Source of the DNA: Candidatus Curtissbacteria bacterium RIFCSPLOWO2_12_FULL_41_16
GTDB lineage: Bacteria > Patescibacteriota > Microgenomatia > Curtissbacterales > GWA2-41-24
DNA length: 42,184 nucleotides
NCBI GenBank assembly: GCA_001776545.1
Contig: MFBZ01000008.1
Coordinates: 1-42,184, forward strand
Direction of reading: 5' to 3'
Below the pieces are notes generated by a model. It was not told the origin of the DNA. It saw only the letters and a program-made list of their open reading frames with translations, and did no database searches. Positions 14,908 to 22,564 of this stretch are shown here, one piece after another (within the stretch, counting starts at the first letter, position 1; each line of letters begins with the position of its first letter). The position numbers and the translations under genes are program-made.

Positions 14908-15429
14908 ATGAAGCTTGGTGCCAAAGAGTTGCGTGTTAGTAGTCCATCAGAGGCTGATTTGAAAGGAATAAAAAGGCGGGAGATTTATATTATTTGCGAC
15001 AATGTTTTGGATACTTACAATATCGGGTCGATTTTTAGGCTGGCGGATGCGGTAGCCGCAAAAAAAATCTATTTGTGTGGTCAGTCCGAGACGCCGCCGA
15101 ATAGTCGGATTGCTAAGGCGGCAGTAGGGACGGAAAAGTGGGTGCCGTGGCAATACGAACGAACTGCGAACGATGCAGTTGCCAAAATTAAAAATCAAAT
15201 ATCAAATATTAAAATAGTAGCTATTGAACAAAGCAAGAAGAGTATTGATTATCGAAAAGCGGATTATAGGGAACCTGTGGCATTTGTGGTTGGCAATGAG
15301 ACAGAAGGGCTAAGTCAAGAAGCATTGAAGCTGGTTGATCAGATTGTCGAAATTCCGATGTTTGGAGTGAATCGATCTTTAAATGTGATGGTTTCACTGG
15401 CCATTGTTTTATATCGGGCGATTAGATAA
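14908..15429 (+). CDS. SpoU/TrmH-family RNA 2'-O-methyltransferase
   Basis: 173 residues, a SPOUT methyltransferase domain without the N-terminal extension of RlmB. The three SpoU motifs are visible: 'DNVLDTYNIGSIFRLADA' (motif 1, with the conserved Asn and Arg), 'VAFVVGNETEGLS' (motif 2) and 'EIPMFGVNRSLNVMVSLAIVLY' (motif 3). It is expected to use S-adenosylmethionine to 2'-O-methylate a ribose in tRNA or rRNA; the target cannot be told. The ATG at 14908 is preferred over a TTG at 14902. Confidence 0.92.
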   Translation: MKLGAKELRVSSPSEADLKGIKRREIYIICDNVLDTYNIGSIFRLADAVAAKKIYLCGQSETPPNSRIAKAAVGTEKWVPWQYERTANDAVAKIKNQISNIKIVAIEQSKKSIDYRKADYREPVAFVVGNETEGLSQEALKLVDQIVEIPMFGVNRSLNVMVSLAIVLYRAIR

Positions 15430-15593
15430 TTTTCAATTTACAATTTTAAATTTTTAATCAATTTCTAATGTTTTAATTTTGAAAAGAAAATCTTTCTGAT
15501 TTTTGAAACATTTAATCATTGAAAATTCAATGAAAATACCAAAGCGTATTTTTGATAAATCAAAAAGTAAAAATTAAGAATTAAAAATTCGGT
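15430..15593 (+). repeat. AT-rich spacer with double-hairpin repeat, copy 2
   Basis: Between convergent methyltransferase and pilin genes. Mostly A/T words of the AATTTTAAATT type. The conserved element lies at 15533-15568: AAAATAC (15533-15539), loop CAAAGC, GTATTTT (15546-15552), and an overlapping second hairpin TTTTTGAT-AA-ATCAAAAA (15549-15566). Confidence 0.75.
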
Positions 15594-16022
15594 TTAGTTT
15601 GGGGTTATCGTGTAACTTACTGGAGTTCCGGGACAGGTTGTTTCGTTTTGGGTGGCGTCTTTTTGTGAATCATTGGTATTTTCCAGACAACCAGTTAAGG
15701 CATAGCTTGTGCAGTTTGTACTGCAGCCTGCGGGTGTAGGGGAATAAGTATAACTTAAGCCGGTTTTGGGATCGGTAGGGACTACCTTGATATATGTGGG
15801 GGCAAGAGATGCAAGAGCGTTGGGGTAATAATAACTACCCGCAGTATCTTGCTTGGCAAGCTCCAGGGTTTTTTTGATAGCATCGATTTCTTGTTTTCTT
15901 TTGGAATCACGTGCCCTTTCTTGGGCCGAGCCGTAGGAAACTAAAGTAAGGGCAGCCAAAATGCCAAGGATGGTAATGACAATGAGAAGCTCGATCAGGG
16001 TGAAGCCATGTTTATGGTTCAT
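15594..16022 (-). CDS. Type IV pilin-like protein (pilin A of a tandem pair)
   Basis: 142 residues. 'MNHKHGFTLIELLIVITILGILAALTLVSY' is a class III-type prepilin leader: a short basic leader, cleavage after Gly6, N-methylated Phe, Glu at +5 of the mature chain, then a hydrophobic helix that packs in the pilus core. The C-terminal domain has four Cys (about residues 104-131) that could form two disulfides. The start at 16022 is chosen because the longer frame adds an unlikely 26-residue leader. The gene is a tandem relative of the next pilin; the first 40 codons and about 65 nt upstream are nearly the same in both. Confidence 0.9.
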   Translation of the reverse strand: MNHKHGFTLIELLIVITILGILAALTLVSYGSAQERARDSKRKQEIDAIKKTLELAKQDTAGSYYYPNALASLAPTYIKVVPTDPKTGLSYTYSPTPAGCSTNCTSYALTGCLENTNDSQKDATQNETTCPGTPVSYTITPN

Positions 16023-16146
16023 CGTGTATCGTTCATCGGGAATTTTTTGCTTGTGCTCCCGATTAACAATTAACGATTTACGATTAACGAACATGGGCAT
16101 TAATTTAATTGTCAGCCGTCAGTTATTAGATGTCAAACGTTGAAGA

Positions 16147-16701
16147 TCAGTTATTACAGACGAAATACCAACCATTTCCTGTGTAATTTGAAAAGTTCGG
16201 TTTAGTCGAACAATTATTAGCTGACTTTGCCGCATCAGCGTCAGACGTTTTTTCCAACAAGACTGCAAGCAAATAATCGCCATAGCCTGCTTGGGAAGAG
16301 GGTGTTCCCGCAGAATCCGGGCAAGCAGTCGCTAGCGTAGATCCGCCTACATTATATCCATATTGTTGACTACCGCTGTTTTGAGGGTCAACCGGTACAC
16401 TGGAGATGTACTTTAGGGCCGCTGCAGGAAGATAAGGTTTTAGAAAATTATTGTAATCGTTAACAGCACCGGCAATGGTGGTGCCGGGAGTAGTTGTTCC
16501 TGGATAAAAGGCATTGCCTGAGCAATCAGATTTGGCAAGTTCCAGAGCTCTTTTAATCTGGGCTAGGTCGCTTTTTCTGACGCCATCCCTGGCTTTTTGT
16601 TGAGTGCCGGAGTAGGAGGCAAGGGTAAGGGAGGCTAGAATGCCGATAATGGTGATGACGATAAGAAGTTCGATCAGGGTGAAGCCATGTTTATGGTTCA
16701 T
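16147..16701 (-). CDS. Type IV pilin-like protein (pilin B of a tandem pair)
   Basis: 184 residues with the same leader and helix, 'MNHKHGFTLIELLIVIT', as pilin A, then a diverged globular part with 'SDCSGNAFYPGTTTPG' and a Tyr/Gly-rich end. Two Cys pairs could form disulfides. Lies directly upstream of pilin A in the same orientation, 124 nt apart. The copied leader plus different C-terminal domains points to duplication followed by fast change of the surface-exposed part. The assembly ATPase and prepilin peptidase are not in the window. Confidence 0.9.
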   Translation of the reverse strand: MNHKHGFTLIELLIVITIIGILASLTLASYSGTQQKARDGVRKSDLAQIKRALELAKSDCSGNAFYPGTTTPGTTIAGAVNDYNNFLKPYLPAAALKYISSVPVDPQNSGSQQYGYNVGGSTLATACPDSAGTPSSQAGYGDYLLAVLLEKTSDADAAKSANNCSTKPNFSNYTGNGWYFVCNN

Positions 16702-16802
16702 CGTGTATCGTTCATCGGGAATTTTTTGCTTGTGCTCACGATGAACAATTAACGATTTACGATTAACGTGAAGGTTGGGCATTAACTTCATTATGAGGGG
16801 CG

Positions 16803-16831
16803 TTGACAAGTGGTGTCAAGATTTGTAGAAT
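16803..16831 (+). promoter_or_regulatory. Strong promoter candidate for the 16S rRNA transcript
   Basis: TTGACA (16803-16808), 17-bp spacer, TAGAAT (16826-16831). It is the best consensus promoter in the window. It would give a leader of about 470 nt before the 16S gene. Confidence 0.55.
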
Positions 16832-17311
16832 AGATACGCGAATAAATGCGAATGGGGATAATACGAATATATTGCGGATGAGCTAATTCTATAAATATTC
16901 GCGTAAATTCGGATGTTTGTATGAACATTAAGACTAGTATAAGTTTCCGAATGATAAACTGAATTGGTTTAATTCCCCGTAGCATTCGTGTTAATTCGTA
17001 TTTAACTAGCACTTTAACAACTGAAAAGTAAACTACATATGCTATTTTTCAGTTAAGTCGAATGAGGAGGTCTTGCCTTCCTATTCTTACCGTTCGCCTT
17101 TTCACTACTATTCGTAGACGGTTCACGGTGCGAATTTAGGAGGACTGCGGCCGAATATCATTCGGCCTTGAAAAGTGGCACCCAAGCAGAGCGTAAGCTC
17201 TGCAATAAATCCTTTAGAGTAAACAATCGAGCTTTTGATCTAGCTCATGTAATGGAGATTTTTTTGCCCGCCTTCGCTCTTTGAGCTTTGGCGGACTGCA
17301 TAAAATTGACA
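16832..17311 (+). other. 16S rRNA leader region
   Basis: No gene. 16832-17035 contains degenerate repeats of CGAATA/ATTCG words in both orientations (for example CGCGAATAAATGCGAAT and ATTCGCGTAAATTCGG). From 17040 the sequence is less repetitive and has hairpins GGCCGAATATCATTCGGCC (about 17149-17167) and GCAGAGC-GTAA-GCTCTGC (about 17187-17204), plausible leader structures. A palindrome-type element CCGCCTTCGCTC...GAGCTTTGGCGG lies at about 17270-17293, just before the mature 5' end. Confidence 0.55.
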
Positions 17312-17319
17312 TTTTATTT

Positions 17320-17362
<43 letters not shown>

Positions 17363-17483
17363 TAGGCATGCAAGTCGAACGGCCCCGATTTAATCGGGGC
17401 AGTGGCGGAAGGGTGAGTAACGCGTGGGAACGTACCATTTGGTGGAGTATAGCCTTCCGAAAGGAGGGGTAATTCTCCGTAAC

Positions 17484-17656
17484 CTCAGGGCGAAACCCTG
17501 AGAATTTCCAATTTCCAATTTCCAATTTCCAAATAATATTTAAATTAAAATTCTTTAATTTTAAAAATTTTGAAATTTTGAATTTTGATCATTTGAATTT
17601 GTTTGTGACTTGGAGTTTGATAATTTCGAATTTCTCAGAGCTTTGCTCTGAGAATA
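17484..17656 (+). other. AT-rich insertion in the V2 region of the 16S rRNA
   Basis: Two GC-containing hairpins, CTCAGGG-CGAAA-CCCTGAG (about 17484-17502) and TCTCAGAGC-TTT-GCTCTGAGA (about 17633-17653), flank about 130 nt of A/T-rich simple sequence. It includes four tandem copies of AATTTCC and words identical in style to intergenic spacers of this genome. It replaces the ordinary helix 9/10 tip. No intron core motifs were seen, so it probably stays in the rRNA or is cut out by an RNase without ligation. Confidence 0.7.
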
Positions 17657-17859
17657 GAGTTTAACCACTCGCCGAATGAGCGGCCTGCGTCCTATCAGCT
17701 TGTTGGTGGGGTAATGGCCTACCAAGGCGATGACGGGTAGCTGGGCTGAGAGGTCGGCCAGCCACAAGGGAACTGAGACACGGTCCCTACACCTACGGGT
17801 GGCAGCAACCGGGAATCTTGGACAATGGGCGAAAGCCTGATCCAGCGACGCCGCGTGGG

Positions 17860-17893
<34 letters not shown>

Positions 17894-18255
17894 CCCGCAT
17901 AATGCGGGGAGAATAAGCACCTGCCAACTACGTGCCAGCAGCCGCGGTGAGACGTAGGGTGCAAGCGTTATCCGGATTTACTGGGCGTAAAGGGTTGCGT
18001 AGGCGGTTTGTTAAGTCAAAATTGAAATATTTCCGCTTAACGGAAAGAACGGTTTTGATACTAATAAACTTTGAGACTCGGAGAGGTAGCTGGAACTTGC
18101 AGTGGAGCGGTGAAATGCGTTGATATTGCAAGGAACACCAAAGGCGTAAGCAGGCTACTGGTCGAGAACTGACGCTGATGCACGAAAGCTAGGGGAGCGA
18201 AGCGGATTAGAGACCCGCGTAGTCCTAGCCGTAAACGATGGACACTAGATGAGTG

Positions 18256-18350
18256 TCCCGCCCTTTCTGGGATGTGAATTGAATTTTGTTTTCTGAATCA
18301 AATTTTGATTTAGTTTACAATTTGATATTGTGATCGCAGAAAGGGCGGGA
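18256..18350 (+). other. Extended helix insertion in the 16S rRNA (V5 region)
   Basis: TCCCGCCCTTTCTG (18256-18269) and CAGAAAGGGCGGGA (18337-18350) form a perfect 14-bp stem at the usual helix 26 position, capped by about 67 nt of AT-rich sequence. An rRNA expansion segment, not an intron. Confidence 0.75.
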
Positions 18351-18390
18351 TGCTTGTCGTAAGCTAACGCGTTAAGTGTCCCGCCTGGGA

Positions 18391-18430
<40 letters not shown>

Positions 18431-18575
18431 ACCTGCACAAGCGGTGGAGCATGTGGTTCAATTCGAAACAAAGCGAAAAACCTTACCAGGGCTTGACATC
18501 CAGCTTTTTCCTGTCCCGGAAACGGGAAAAGGGTCTGTCGTAAGATAGAAAAGGCTGGACAGGTGCTGCATGGCT

Positions 18576-18819
18576 ATTTTGAGCAAAGCGAGAAACATGC
18601 TTTGCATATTTTTAACGATGGCCTTTCCTTGAGTAATCGAGGTCAAAACCCAACTGTATCGGTGAAACCCAAACGTGAAGTCGTGGGCAATACCGAGGGA
18701 AGTCGTCCCGATTTAATCGGGATTGACCCCGTAGAGACTACACGTTGGCCCCGCCAAAATTTAAATATTTAGGCGGGTGAAGATATAGTCCGTACCATTG
18801 GAAACAATGGAGCAATATG
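18576..18819 (+). other. Group I intron in the 16S rRNA gene
   Basis: Interrupts the universal stretch GCATGGCT^GTCGTCAGC near E. coli position 1065. Upstream exon ends at T18575, downstream exon resumes at G18820, and the intron ends in G18819 as group I introns do. Core motifs are visible: GTATCGGTGAAACCC and GGGCAATACCGAG (P4-P5 strands), GAGACTACACG (P7 5' strand) and GAAGATATAGTCCG (J8/7 and P7 3' strand; GACTA pairs TAGTC). P8 is the CCCGCC...GGCGGG hairpin, and P6 is capped by CCCGATTTAATCGGG. GGCC at 18617 could pair with exon GGCU, giving the splice-site U-G wobble of P1. At 244 nt there is no room for a homing endonuclease, so it is a minimal ribozyme. Confidence 0.9.
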
Positions 18820-18917
18820 GTCGTCAGCTTGTACCGTGAGGCGCACCCTTAAGTGGGTTAACAAGCGCAACCCCCATCCTGTGTTAAATTTCACAGGAAA
18901 CTGCCCGCTAAAAGCGT

Positions 18918-18948
<31 letters not shown>

Positions 18949-19275
18949 CGGCCCTTATGTCCTGGGCTACACACATCCTACAATGGATGACAAACAACGG
19001 GTCAGCAACCCGGCAACGGGAAGCTAATCCCTTAAAAGCATCCTCAGTTCGGATTGAGGGCTGAAACCTGCCCTCATGAAGTTGAAATCGCTAGTAATCG
19101 CGGATCAGCAGGCCGCGGTGAATACGTTCTCAGGTCTTGTACACACCGCCCGTCAAGCCAACAAAGTCGGAGGTGCCTGAAGTATCCCTTTTGGGGTCCC
19201 AAGGCAAAATCGGCGATGGGGACTAAGTCGTAACAAGGTATCCGTTCTGGAAGGAGCGGATGGATCACCTCCTTT

Positions 19276-19563
19276 CTAAGGAGAATGAATCAGCGTTTAG
19301 CGTCTAGTTATCTAGCGTCTAGAAGCTGCATATTTTCTTCCCTCACGGGGAAGAAGTGACGATTGGAGAATCGTTAAATCTCTGGTTTGTCTCGTTTACC
19401 AAAATGAGATCTCTAAGGACCTTGCGCTGTGCGCAAGGATTGGGTGTCACTTTTGAGGATTTAAATCCTAATTCATCCGAATTAAATTACTCCGAATGGA
19501 TCCGAATATAATATTTTCTTCGTTCGCATTTACTTACCCTTTTTGTTAAAATTGATCTCTGCT
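19276..19563 (+). other. 16S rRNA trailer
   Basis: No gene. TAGCGTCTAG occurs twice near 19300-19322. CCTTGCGC-TGT-GCGCAAGG (19420-19438) is a strong hairpin that may end the rRNA transcript, although no T-run follows. ATCCGAAT words repeat near 19480-19508. A -10 like TAAAAT lies at 19547-19552, 11 nt before the next start codon. Confidence 0.5.
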
Positions 19564-19740
19564 ATGGCAGTTAAAGAAGCTTATATTCCTGTTGAAGAAA
19601 AGAAAGGTGATTGGAAAACTGCAGCTTTTTTTTGGGTAGGAGCAATCGTGGCAGTTGCCTCAGGATCGCCGGTGGCTGCGACTGCAGGAGTTGTGCTGAT
19701 GGGAATTGGAGCTTATAGCTGGTTTAAAAACAGAAAATAG
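19564..19740 (+). CDS. Small hypothetical membrane protein
   Basis: 58 residues from the ATG at 19564. A charged N-terminus is followed by two short hydrophobic segments ('TAAFFWVGAIVAVASGS' and 'AATAGVVLMGIGAYSWF') and a basic end 'KNRK', so a two-pass hairpin with both ends inside is likely. Not recognised. The next small frame begins at the very next base, so they would be co-translated. Confidence 0.6.
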   Translation: MAVKEAYIPVEEKKGDWKTAAFFWVGAIVAVASGSPVAATAGVVLMGIGAYSWFKNRK

Positions 19741-20000
19741 ATGGAAAGAAGGGATGTATTTAACAATATCGGCCATACTGCCAGAAGGTTGAATGGCGGG
19801 ATAGTAGAAAAAGCTCCTAAGATTTTGCGACTAGGCGGAGCAGGTTTTGGACTGGGAGCTTTGGCGATTGACCAGAATTGGGTGGTAGCCGGTTTAAGTT
19901 AGGAGTTTCAGCAGGATCGGCATTGGTTTTGGAGATTCGCAGAAGAGCGAATAAAAAAAGAATAGAAAAGCAGAAAGAAATTAATAGCATGGCCCGGTAG
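19741..20000 (+). pseudogene. Small membrane protein gene, frameshifted
   Basis: The ATG at 19741 opens a 53-residue frame (19741-19902) with an amphipathic N-terminus and a hydrophobic segment 'GGAGFGLGALAIDQNWVVAG'. After the stop, the -1 frame continues the hydrophobic run ('KLGVSAGSALVLEIRRRANK') to a stop at 20000, at the start of tRNA-Cys. Loss of one T in the GGTTTAAG stretch (19891-19898) would explain it. A real frameshift, an assembly error or a genuinely short protein are all possible. Confidence 0.45.
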
Positions 20001-20062
20001 CCAAGTGGTAAGGCAAGGATCTGCAAAATCCTTATACGTCGGTTCGATTCCGATCCGGGCCT
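19991..20062 (+). tRNA. tRNA-Cys (anticodon GCA)
   Basis: GGCCCGG (19991-19997) pairs with CCGGGCC (20055-20061). The anticodon loop is CTGCAAA in the stem GGAT/ATCC, reading Cys codons, and the T-loop is GGTTCGATTCC. Discriminator U73, as expected for tRNA-Cys. CCA is not encoded. Confidence 0.95.
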
Positions 20063-20220
20063 CATTCTCCTCCTATTGGTGGCGGTAATTGTTCGGGGGG
20101 AGTGGTGGTACGATAGACGTAGACGTAGAACATGAATATGGCGGTTATAAGAATGATAAGTGAGAGAAAAACTGCCAATTTATGCTTGCCTTTTGGTATG
20201 TATTTAGATAGGTTTGTCAT
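20062..20220 (-). CDS. Tiny single-pass membrane protein with proline-rich tail
   Basis: 52 residues. Minus-strand ATG at 20220, stop at 20062, touching the last base of tRNA-Cys on the other strand. A basic N-terminus ('YIPKGKHK'), one membrane helix ('LAVFLSLIILITAIFMFYVYVY') and a short outside tail 'TTTPPEQLPPPIGGE'. The layout resembles the first half of the 99-residue protein at 21129-21428, which also has a helix followed by 'KPPPPLPS'. The pilin-like gene at 20245 lies just upstream on the same strand (24-nt gap), so a pilus accessory role is possible. Confidence 0.6.
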   Translation of the reverse strand: MTNLSKYIPKGKHKLAVFLSLIILITAIFMFYVYVYRTTTPPEQLPPPIGGE

Positions 20221-20244
20221 AGCTAGCTGATATTAGAATTATAC

Positions 20245-20790
20245 CTATTTATAAAAATTACTGACTTCTTTGCAGCCCACACCATCATTTAGTGTTTCAT
20301 CATCAGAGCAGCGAAAAACAGGACTAGCCGGATCGCTTGGTGATTCCAGGCGTGCTCCTATCCAAAAACGACAAACCGTATTTTCATCTTTGCAAGGATT
20401 TTGATTGGCACCCTTTGGTTCATATCGATAATAATAGGTAGAGTCATTTTTAGGATCAACTGGTAGTACTTTAAGTAATTGCTGGCCTACTAAAGCTTGA
20501 TAAAAAGGGCTTACAACGTCCCACTCTCCGGTGGGTGAACTTGGTGGACAATTTCCGTTTTCTTTTGTGCCAATTGATGAATCACAGCCGTTTTCTTGCG
20601 GATATTGACCAAAGGTGGTGTAGTTAGCTTGGAGGGCGTTGGCAATTTCTCCAATATTGGTTTTCCTTTGAGCGTCTCTTGCTTGAGCAAGACGTTTTGT
20701 GGGATTGGCGGCAACCACAACTGAGGATGAAAGAATGCCAAGCAAGGCTACAACTATTAGAAGTTCAATTAGCGAGAAGCCACTTCTCAT
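20245..20790 (-). CDS. Type IV pilin-like / pseudopilin protein
   Basis: 181 residues. 'MRSGFSLIELLIVVALLGILSSSVVVAANP' is a prepilin leader with cleavage after Gly4 and Glu+5. 'RLAQARDAQRKTNIGEIANALQANYTTFGQYP' follows, the typical pseudopilin amphipathic helix and start of the globular domain, then a Cys-rich C-terminal half (five Cys) with 'VLPVDPKNDSTYYYRYEP', the calcium/PDP-turn region seen in minor pilins. It is not a close copy of the pair at 15.6-16.7 kb. Confidence 0.9.
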   Translation of the reverse strand: MRSGFSLIELLIVVALLGILSSSVVVAANPTKRLAQARDAQRKTNIGEIANALQANYTTFGQYPQENGCDSSIGTKENGNCPPSSPTGEWDVVSPFYQALVGQQLLKVLPVDPKNDSTYYYRYEPKGANQNPCKDENTVCRFWIGARLESPSDPASPVFRCSDDETLNDGVGCKEVSNFYK

Positions 20791-20897
20791 TTTCCTTTAT
20801 ATTTTAATTATAAGGCTTGGGGAACATTTATTGGGAGTTAGGCTTTATTTTGGCTTATAAATTTGCTAAGATTTAATTTTGTCGGCCCGTGAGAGCA

Positions 20898-21005
20898 AAA
20901 TTATTTTCGAAACTGGGTCCGTGGCTCAGTGGTAGAGCGTGACACTGATAATGTCAAGGTCGGAGGTTCGATCCCTCCCGGACCCACACATTCCGAAAAT
21001 AATTT
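20898..21005. repeat. Inverted repeat enclosing tRNA-Ile
   Basis: AAATTATTTTCG (20898-20909) and CGAAAATAATTT (20994-21005) are perfect 12-bp arms placed 5 and 7 nt outside the tRNA ends. In the transcript they would extend the acceptor region into a long stem. Confidence 0.7.
20915..20986 (+). tRNA. tRNA-Ile (anticodon GAT)
   Basis: GGGTCCG (20915-20921) pairs with CGGACCC (20979-20985), with discriminator A. The anticodon loop is CTGATAA in the GACA/TGTC stem, and the T-loop is GGTTCGATCCC. D-arm GCTC...GAGC present. Confidence 0.95.
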
Positions 21006-21116
21006 ATGCTGTGGTTCTCGTCCTTCGGTAAACTCAGGACTGCGGGCCTAAATGTAAAGGTCGAAGGCTATAGTCCTGAGATTTTATCGAAGGGTTCGAT
21101 CCTTTCTGCGCCCACT
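21003..21116 (+). pseudogene. tRNA-like 3' remnant with CCTTCG/CTCAGG repeat
   Basis: Sequence GGGTTCGATCCTTTCTGCGCCCA (about 21091-21113) looks like a T-arm plus acceptor 3' strand, but no matching 5' acceptor GGGCGCA is found. Upstream an inverted pair, TCCTTCGGTAAACTCAGGA (about 21016-21034) and TCCTGAG...CGAAGG (about 21074-21094), belongs to the repeat type also seen at 21568 and 40642. Probably a tRNA broken by insertion or deletion. Confidence 0.45.
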
Positions 21117-21128
21117 ATTTTTTCTACT

Positions 21129-21428
21129 CTAACTTTGATACCTACTTTTTTTTCTGAAGTAATCCCAGAAAATTAATGCAAATACTGCAACCATAAGGCC
21201 TATTGCCCCCCAAAAAATAATTTTAATTGGGATGACTGTTTCTTTTTTTGAAATTTCTCGAACAACTGTTGTTTTCTCGTCACCGCCTTCTTGCGAAGGA
21301 AGCGGAGGGGGTGGTTTGGTTAATTGATAAAAATAATATGCTATTACCAGTGAGGATGCGATGATAGCGAAAACCGAGGTCATTACTAATATTGTTTTTC
21401 TCGTCTGGATTATTTCTCTTAATGCCAT
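21129..21428 (-). CDS. Hypothetical two-pass membrane protein
   Basis: 99 residues with helices at about 14-34 ('LVMTSVFAIIASSLVIAYYFY') and 66-88 ('IIFWGAIGLMVAVFALIFWDY'). A proline-rich loop 'KPPPPLPSQEGGDEK' follows the first helix and a basic tail 'RKKSRYQS' ends the chain. Both termini should be inside. Not recognised. The motif of helix plus PPPP links it loosely to the tiny protein at 20062-20220. Confidence 0.65.
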   Translation of the reverse strand: MALREIIQTRKTILVMTSVFAIIASSLVIAYYFYQLTKPPPPLPSQEGGDEKTTVVREISKKETVIPIKIIFWGAIGLMVAVFALIFWDYFRKKSRYQS

Positions 21429-21677
21429 AATTTTTTCTTAGTTTATTTCAGTATAATTCTTCAAAAAATAATAAACCACTCACGTTCTTTCGGCCGTGGT
21501 ATTTTCTTCTCGGCCTGAGCTCGGGACCAGGGCTTTCTCGCTTCGCGGATTCTGTCCTTTGAAGAATTTAGATCCTTCGCCCTGAGTATTCATCGAAGGG
21601 CTCACGATGACAGGAGTGAAGGACTCAGAATGACAGTTTTGAAACAGGTTCCAGTTAACAATCGGCATAGAAAATGA
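21429..21677. repeat. Spacer with CCTTCG...CGAAGG type repeats
   Basis: No gene. Contains CCTTCGCCCTGAGTATTCATCGAAGGGCTCACGATGACAG-type sequence (about 21570-21610), followed by GTGAAGGACTCAGAATGACAG, a degenerate second unit. Related to the widespread bacterial CTCAGG/CGAAGG palindromic repeat. A -10-like box for the 21129-21428 gene may lie near 21449. Confidence 0.5.
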
Positions 21678-22454
21678 TTAGTGCTTTGATCTTGCTGATT
21701 CCAGCAAAGAGGTTGGGAAAAGAGCCTCAAGTGCTTGCTGGGCGATGAAAGCCGGGAAAAATCCTCCCATGGTCCCATCCTTCTGAAATTCAAAGTTACG
21801 GTAATTTTCCATGGTAAAATCTCCACTCGTTAAATGGAGCCGAACTTGTTGGAGGCTTGCTGTTTCAAGCGAAAATTCTTTTAGTTGGTCAACCTGCCCT
21901 AAGCGTTTTTCAAACTCCTCGATTCTTTTACTAGCGTTTGCGGAGGAAAAGCCATTTTTGGCGGCAATTTTGACGATGCGACCTTTGTTGTCAAGGCTGA
22001 TTTGGGCGTCTCCCATTGTGAATGATCGGCAAAGCCACTCGTTTTTGACATGCCTGCAAATAAGTTCAACCCCGTCTTCGTTTTTGGCGCCTTCCAGAAA
22101 AGATATTTTGGTGTTTTTCCTCCCAATAAGCTTGATAGTTGCTTTTTGTCTTTTGAATTGTTCCGGAAGTTTTTCACTTGTTGCTAGTTTCTTGGTCCAA
22201 GAATGGAGGGTTTTCTCGTAAGCTCCAAGGAAAGAGCGTAGGCTAAAATAAGCATTAATTTGCTCCTTGGTACCCCGAACCACCTTTTTGCTTTGTGGAT
22301 CTCGGTTGTCTGGAAGAGAGTCAAGATTTAGGTCGGCAAATTGTCCATTCCAATCAACGCGTTTTCTCCATATGCGACCAAAAAGGTTTTCAAGATTCAT
22401 GACTAGTTTTGGGGAGTTTTTGGGTATGATATACCAATTTTCGTTCTGGTTCAA
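21678..22454 (-). CDS. Hypothetical protein, 258 residues
   Basis: Not recognised. Soluble, mixed alpha/beta composition, no signal peptide or membrane helix. An alternative start is Met19 at 22400, just before 'NLENLFGRIW'. The middle has a strand-rich repeat-like part ('ATIKLIGRKNTKISFLEG', 'VELICRHVKNEWLCRSFTMGDAQISLDNKGRIVKI') with two Cys, then an amphipathic helix ('SKRIEEFEKRLGQVDQLKEF'). A coiled-coil contact or scaffold role is possible, with no firm evidence. Confidence 0.55.
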   Translation of the reverse strand: MNQNENWYIIPKNSPKLVMNLENLFGRIWRKRVDWNGQFADLNLDSLPDNRDPQSKKVVRGTKEQINAYFSLRSFLGAYEKTLHSWTKKLATSEKLPEQFKRQKATIKLIGRKNTKISFLEGAKNEDGVELICRHVKNEWLCRSFTMGDAQISLDNKGRIVKIAAKNGFSSANASKRIEEFEKRLGQVDQLKEFSLETASLQQVRLHLTSGDFTMENYRNFEFQKDGTMGGFFPAFIAQQALEALFPTSLLESARSKH

Positions 22455-22564
22455 CTATTTGTGGAACCTATAGCTGACAAGATTTAACTACTCTAATCAG
22501 GAAGAATTAACGAACCCGTATCGTTATTATTTTAATTTTCCCTCAAATGTGTTCAAATTAAATT

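Noticed and set aside
18563-18772. 69-residue reading frame in the 16S gene as an intron-encoded protein
   Set aside because: It crosses the 5' splice site, has no endonuclease motif and covers the ribozyme core.
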